A stretch of DNA of 25,779 nt from an uncultured Collinsella sp. (lineage in GTDB: Bacteria; Actinomycetota; Coriobacteriia; Coriobacteriales; Coriobacteriaceae): assembly GCA_902478985.1 (NCBI GenBank), contig CABSNH010000007.1, positions 1 to 25,779 of the forward strand, given 5' to 3'. The notes beneath the pieces were generated by a model. That model worked only from the letters and a program-made list of their open reading frames with translations. It was not told where the DNA came from and made no database searches. Position 1 is the first letter of the stretch. The number at the start of each line of letters is the position of its first letter. Shown here in pieces: positions 22,255-25,779 of the stretch. A program made the translations under genes and the position numbers.

Positions 22255-23925
22255 CTAAACCTCCATGACGACCGGGATGATCATCGGGCGAGTGCGCGTA
22301 CGGCTCCAGATAAAGTTGGAGAGCGAATCGCGCACGGCTTTGCGAATGGCATCGGAGCCGCTGCTGGTAAAGCTAAACTTGCCCTTCTCGATCGTCTTCA
22401 TGATGGCTGCGGAGGCATCCTCGGAGAACTGATCGTCGATGGCAAACGAAACGCCGCGGCCCGAGAACTCGATAGCCTCGATCTTCTTGTGCTTGAGCGA
22501 GACGATGGCGACGGCCGTGACCATACCGTCGTTGGCGAGCTTCTGGCGATCGCGCAGGACGATGGGGTCGGTATCGCCGATGCGCAGGCCATCGACGTAG
22601 ACGACGCCGGACTCGACGGGCGTACCGCGCTTGACGATACCGCCACGCATCTCGAGCGTGTCGCCGTTATCGAGGATAAAGATGTGATCATCCTTAATGC
22701 CCATCTTACGGGCAAGCTGGGCATGGGCACGCAGGTGCACGGCCTCGCCGTGAACCGGCATAAAGTAGGTGGGCTTGGCCATGGCCATCAGAAGCTTGAG
22801 CTCCTCCTGGCTGCCGTGGCCCGAGACATGGACGAGGGCGCGATTCTTATCCCACACGTCGCAGCCAAGCTTGGCCAGGCTGTTGACGACCTGCTGCACG
22901 GCCTTCTCGTTGCCAGGAACGGGCGTAGCGGACAGGATGACGGTATCGCCCTCGTGGATGGAGAGCGTCTTGTGCTCGCCGTTGGCCATGCGGGACAGGG
23001 CCGACAGCGGCTCACCCTGCGAACCGGTGCACATGACGACGATCTTATCGTCGGGCAGGTTATCAATGTCGAAGGCATCGATGATATCGGCATCGTCGAT
23101 GTTGAGATAGCCAAGCTCACGCGCCACGCGGGTGTTGGTGAGCATGGAACGTCCGGTCACAACGACCTTGCGGCCACACTTGCGGGCGGCATCGCAGATC
23201 TGCTGCAGGCGATGGATGTGGCTCGAGAATGACGCGACGAACACGCGGCCCGGCGCGTTCTTGATGGCGTGCAGCAGGTTGGGGCCGACCTCGGCCTCGG
23301 ACTTGGTAAAGCCAGGAACCGTGGCGTTGGTGGAGTCGGAAAGCAGCAGGTCGATGCCCTGCTTGGCAAAGCGGCTGATGGCGGCATAGTCGGGCGTGAC
23401 GCCGTCGATGGGAGTCTGGTCGAGCTTAAAGTCGCCCGTGTGCATAACGGTGCCCTGGTTGGTGCGAATAAACACGCCCAAAGCACCCGGAATGGAGTGC
23501 GTCATGGAGAAGAAGTCGAGCGAGATGCCACCGAGATTGACGTGGCTGCCGCCCTTGACCTCACGGAACTTGGGCGCGCGAATGCGGAACTCGGAGAGCT
23601 TACCCTCGATAAAACCGAGCGTCAGCTTGCTCGAGAAGATAGGCACCTTGTTGTTGAGGTCCTGCAGCAGGTACGGAAGCGAACCGGTGTGGTCCTCGTG
23701 GCCGTGGGTGACGACGATGCCGCGGAGCTTCTCCTCGTTCTCCAGGACATAGGTGTAGTCGGGAAGCACCAGGTCGATACCGGGCTGGGAGTCGTCGGGG
23801 AACATGAGGCCGGCGTCGACGAGCACCATGTCGTCGCCGCACTCGAAGACCGTCATGTTCTTGCCGATGCCGTCAAGGCCGCCGAGCGGAATGATCTTCA
23901 AGGGAGATGATTTTTTAGCTGCCAT
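22255..23925 (-). CDS. rnj: Ribonuclease J
   Basis: Metallo-beta-lactamase/beta-CASP nuclease with 5'-3' exo- and endonuclease activity on RNA. The 556-residue product has the zinc motif THGHEDH (His74, His76, Asp78, His79), the HTGDFK segment, the beta-CASP motifs VVVTGRSM and MCTGSQGEP, and HVSGHGSQEEL, plus a C-terminal domain. Its length equals that of Bacillus RNase J1 within a residue or two. The frame continues 51 codons upstream, but those codons are not family-like, and the ATG at 23925 starts MAAKKSSPLKIIPLGGLDGI, the expected beginning. The ribosome binding site AAGGA is rather distant. It is preceded by 640 nt with repeat elements and followed by ftsK. Confidence 0.96.
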   Translation of the reverse strand: MAAKKSSPLKIIPLGGLDGIGKNMTVFECGDDMVLVDAGLMFPDDSQPGIDLVLPDYTYVLENEEKLRGIVVTHGHEDHTGSLPYLLQDLNNKVPIFSSKLTLGFIEGKLSEFRIRAPKFREVKGGSHVNLGGISLDFFSMTHSIPGALGVFIRTNQGTVMHTGDFKLDQTPIDGVTPDYAAISRFAKQGIDLLLSDSTNATVPGFTKSEAEVGPNLLHAIKNAPGRVFVASFSSHIHRLQQICDAARKCGRKVVVTGRSMLTNTRVARELGYLNIDDADIIDAFDIDNLPDDKIVVMCTGSQGEPLSALSRMANGEHKTLSIHEGDTVILSATPVPGNEKAVQQVVNSLAKLGCDVWDKNRALVHVSGHGSQEELKLLMAMAKPTYFMPVHGEAVHLRAHAQLARKMGIKDDHIFILDNGDTLEMRGGIVKRGTPVESGVVYVDGLRIGDTDPIVLRDRQKLANDGMVTAVAIVSLKHKKIEAIEFSGRGVSFAIDDQFSEDASAAIMKTIEKGKFSFTSSGSDAIRKAVRDSLSNFIWSRTRTRPMIIPVVMEV

Positions 23926-24113
23926 AGGTGAGTGTGGTTTCCTTTCTTCGAAACGGGTCTGGAACAACCGACGGGGCGCTTCTGGCAAACCGACCGCCGG
24001 GAACGTACAAACATGCACCATAGAGTCGATGCAGCAACCACAGTATGATACCCATTTGCCCACCAACAGACCACCCATGCATCAAAGCCCCATCTGAGCC
24101 GGTCTATCCCGCC

Positions 24114-24246
24114 GGTTTCCCGTGGGGCGGGCACTGATGAAGTTTCCTGCTCTACAGTCCTGCTCACGACGGAGGCCACATTAAGTGGCCTCCTGTTCGT
24201 GCGGAACTCGCGATAAACTTCATCAGTGCCCGCCCCACGGGAAACC
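24114..24246 (+). repeat. Family 2 long-hairpin repeat, copy A
   Basis: Arms 24114-24145 and 24215-24246 are perfectly complementary over 32 nt. They enclose a 69-nt core (24146-24214) that begins CCTGCTCTACAGTCCTGC and ends GTGCGGAACTCGCGAT. Within the core GGAGGCCAC-ATTAA-GTGGCCTCC (24171-24193) forms an apical 9-bp hairpin. The core and the inner arm ATGAAGTTT recur in copy B in inverted orientation; the outer arm does not. It lies in the pnp-rnj interval, about 190 nt upstream of the rnj start. Not recognised as a named element. Confidence 0.85.
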
Positions 24247-24266
24247 TGCCAATAAAGAACAGGTTT
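24242..24266 (+). terminator. Terminator-like hairpin overlapping the copy A arm
   Basis: AAACCTG (24242-24248) and CAGGTTT (24260-24266) pair around an 11-nt loop and are followed by ATTTTGAT on the plus strand. The first arm overlaps the last five bases of the copy A outer arm, so this stem and the long stem exclude each other at that point. No plus-strand gene upstream explains a terminator here, so its function is uncertain. Confidence 0.35.
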
Positions 24267-24370
24267 ATTTTGATAGGTTTTATCTGGGGAAATGCTGCTG
24301 CATCTCTCTACAGATCCGAAATCAGACTGCTGAATAGACTGTCTAACTCAATAGCGAGCGGCACTAACCA

Positions 24371-24519
24371 GCCCTTTTGCTTGCGCCCGGGAGGGACGCA
24401 TATGAAGTTTATCGCGAGTTCCGCACGCAAAGGAAAGCACTTAATGTGCTTTCCGTCTTGCGCAGGACTGTAGAGCAGGAAACTTCATATGCGGCCCTCC
24501 CGGGCGCAAGCAAAAGGGC
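24371..24519 (-). repeat. Family 2 long-hairpin repeat, copy B
   Basis: Arms 24371-24410 and 24480-24519 are complementary over 40 nt with one mismatch. The core (24411-24479) is also 69 nt long and is the reverse complement of the copy A core, with scattered changes. Its apical hairpin GGAAAGCAC-TTAAT-GTGCTTTCC (24432-24454) differs from copy A at three stem positions, all compensated on the other side. The outer end of the right arm overlaps the 3' half of the pnp terminator, and the left arm carries the inverted duplicate of it. The two copies flank 124 nt without a visible gene or clear promoter. Confidence 0.85.
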
Positions 24520-24542
24520 GACCCCTGTCCGGAGTCGCCCTT
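24514..24542 (-). terminator. Intrinsic terminator of pnp
   Basis: In the minus-strand transcript AAGGGCGAC and GTCGCCCTT form a 9-bp stem around an 11-nt loop, followed by TTGCTTGCG. It begins 24 nt after the pnp stop. Its descending arm and T-run are part of the copy B outer arm. Confidence 0.75.
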
Positions 24543-24565
24543 GTTGAGCTGCTTATGTGTAGCTG

Positions 24566-25756
24566 TTACTCGGCGTCGTGGTGACGGCGGGGCTTGCGGC
24601 CTCCGTTGTCACCGGGACGGCGCGGACGGTCGCTGCGCTCGGAGCGCTCGCGACGCGGACGCTCACGGCGCTGGAAGTGCTCGCCGTCGCCCTCGGAGGC
24701 ACCCTCAGCGCGAGCCGGGGCCTCGGGCTTATCCAGACGGTCGAGCGAGATCTTGCCGCGATCGTCGACCTCGATGACGACGACCTTGACCTCGTCGCCC
24801 ACGTTGAGAACGTCCTCGACCTTCTCCACGCGGCCCTTGGCGACGCGGGAGATGTGCAGCAGGCCGTCCTTGCCAGGCAGCAGGTTGACGAAGGCGCCGA
24901 AGGGCTGGATGGAGACCACGCGACCGGTGTACTCCTCGCCCGGCTCGGGAACCTTGATGATGAGCTTGATGCGCTCGACGGCCTGGTCGACGGACTCGCC
25001 GGTGCCGCCGACAAAGACGGTGCCGTCCTCCTGGATGTCGACCGAAGCGCCGGTCTCGTCCTGAATGCCGCGGATGACCTTACCGCCGGAACCGATGACG
25101 TCGCGGATCTTGTCGGTCGGAACCTGGATGGAAACGATGCGCGGAGCAGTGCTGCGCGTGGTGTGGCGCGGCTCAGGGATCACATCGAGCATCTTCTGCA
25201 GGATGAAAGCACGACCCTCCTTGGCCTGCTGCAGGGCGCGGGCCAGGATGTCGAAGGTAAGACCGGTGGCCTTGTTATCCATCTGCAGGGCGGTGATGCC
25301 CTCGGTGGTGCCGGTGACCTTAAAGTCCATGTCGCCCAGGAAGTCCTCGAGACCCTGGATGTCGGACAGGACCACGGTCTTTCCCTCCTCCTGGATCAGG
25401 CCCATGGCGATACCGGAAACCGGGCGCTTAATGGGCACGCCGCCGTCCATAAGGGCGAGCGTGGAGCCGCAGGTCGAAGCCATCGAAGAGGAGCCGTTGG
25501 ACTCCATGACCTCGGAGACCACGCGGATGGCGTAGGGGAACTCGTTCTCGTCGGGGAGCACCGGGAGCAGGGCGCGCTCGGCAAGGTTGCCGTGGCCGAT
25601 CTCGCGGCGCTTGGGGCTGCCCATGCGGCCGGTCTCGCCGGTGCAGAACGGCGGGAAGTTGTAGTGGTGCATGTAGCGCTTGCCCTCGGTGGGCTCGATG
25701 GTATCAAGACGCTGGCCCTCGTTGAGCATGCCAAGCGACAGGACAGAGAGCACCTG
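24566..25756 (-). CDS. pnp: Polyribonucleotide nucleotidyltransferase (PNPase), 5' part missing
   Basis: Phosphorolytic 3'-5' exoribonuclease. The 396 residues present cover most of the second RNase PH domain, with FPPFCTGETGRMGSPKRREI (35-54), VSEVMESNGSSSMAS (80-94), and the catalytic pair Asp138/Asp144 with Lys146 in LEDFLGDMDFK. A KH domain follows with IGSGGKVIRGI (221-231), then an S1 domain (about 275-340) and an arginine-rich tail of about 55 residues (RRERPRRERSERSDRPRR region) that core PNPases lack. About 330 N-terminal residues are missing because the contig ends. The five codons beyond 25756 (MYKRQ) come from sequencing adapter and are not part of the protein. A terminator follows the stop. 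Confidence 0.96.
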   Translation of the reverse strand, partial: QVLSVLSLGMLNEGQRLDTIEPTEGKRYMHHYNFPPFCTGETGRMGSPKRREIGHGNLAERALLPVLPDENEFPYAIRVVSEVMESNGSSSMASTCGSTLALMDGGVPIKRPVSGIAMGLIQEEGKTVVLSDIQGLEDFLGDMDFKVTGTTEGITALQMDNKATGLTFDILARALQQAKEGRAFILQKMLDVIPEPRHTTRSTAPRIVSIQVPTDKIRDVIGSGGKVIRGIQDETGASVDIQEDGTVFVGGTGESVDQAVERIKLIIKVPEPGEEYTGRVVSIQPFGAFVNLLPGKDGLLHISRVAKGRVEKVEDVLNVGDEVKVVVIEVDDRGKISLDRLDKPEAPARAEGASEGDGEHFQRRERPRRERSERSDRPRRPGDNGGRKPRRHHDAE

Positions 25757-25779
25757 CTGTCTCTTATACACATCTGACG
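25757..25779. other. Nextera transposon adapter at the contig end (artefact)
   Basis: Positions 25757-25775 are CTGTCTCTTATACACATCT, the complement of the Tn5 mosaic end used in Nextera libraries. They are followed by GACG, which matches the start of the Read 1 adapter complement. It is not genomic and should be trimmed. Translating through it gives the artefact peptides MYKRQ on one strand and SLIHI on the other. Confidence 0.98.

Noticed and set aside
24301..24317. CTCTACAGATCC in the spacer between the family 2 copies as a remnant third core.
   Set aside because: Only about 8-11 bases resemble the core start, and nothing further matches, so chance is sufficient.
24251..24473. A 67-codon plus-strand frame (24270-24473) in the pnp-rnj gap.
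   Set aside because: Most of it is copy B arm and core sequence. There is no ribosome binding site and no recognisable protein feature.

Overview
The window reads as chromosomal housekeeping DNA from a GC-rich, non-spore-forming Gram-positive of the class Coriobacteriia, most likely Collinsella or a close relative. This is an inference from gene content: RNase Y, RNase J and PNPase together; a SpoVS-type protein without sporulation genes; a UgtP-like glycolipid glycosyltransferase; a YneA-like LysM protein divergent from lexA; and strong AGGAGG-type ribosome binding sites. The DNA is a draft assembly contig. Its last 23 bases are Nextera transposon adapter, not genomic sequence.

Layout. Positions 1-2467 hold trxB (minus) divergent from a processive glycosyltransferase (plus). 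Positions 2468-2921 are a gene-free convergent interval with three copies of a long-hairpin repeat (family 1) and a separate 20-bp-stem palindrome. Positions 2922-5826 form an SOS block: yneA-like, nrdR and dut run on the minus strand from a LexA-controlled promoter, and lexA plus an overlapping membrane acyltransferase-like gene run on the plus strand. Three LexA boxes lie between the two units. Positions 5811-12503 are a minus-strand operon in transcription order rny, GHKL ATPase, spoVS, miaB, miaA, hflX, with a good promoter and a leader of about 160 nt. Positions 12761-14672 hold recA-recX behind a promoter whose spacer is a perfect LexA palindrome. Positions 14840-23925 are a compact minus-strand series rnj, ftsK, rodZ-like, yajQ, rimO, pgsA, cinA, closed by a hairpin. 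Positions 23926-24565 are a second large gene-free interval with two inverted copies of another long-hairpin repeat (family 2) and the pnp terminator. The 3' part of pnp ends the window.

Themes. RNA turnover and tRNA/ribosome modification dominate (pnp, rnj, rny, miaA, miaB, rimO, hflX). DNA damage response and dNTP control form a second group (lexA, recA, recX, yneA, nrdR, dut). Envelope and division genes form a third (ftsK, rodZ-like, pgsA, glycosyltransferase).

The least conventional signal is the pair of intergenic repeat families. In both, a conserved core is flanked by arms that differ completely between copies in their outer part, yet are almost perfectly self-complementary within each copy. 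In family 2 the apical stem also shows compensatory changes. In one copy the outer arm includes an inverted duplicate of half of the pnp terminator. I do not recognise these as a named element. The main alternative is a known Rfam family such as the Collinsella-1 motif, which I could not check.
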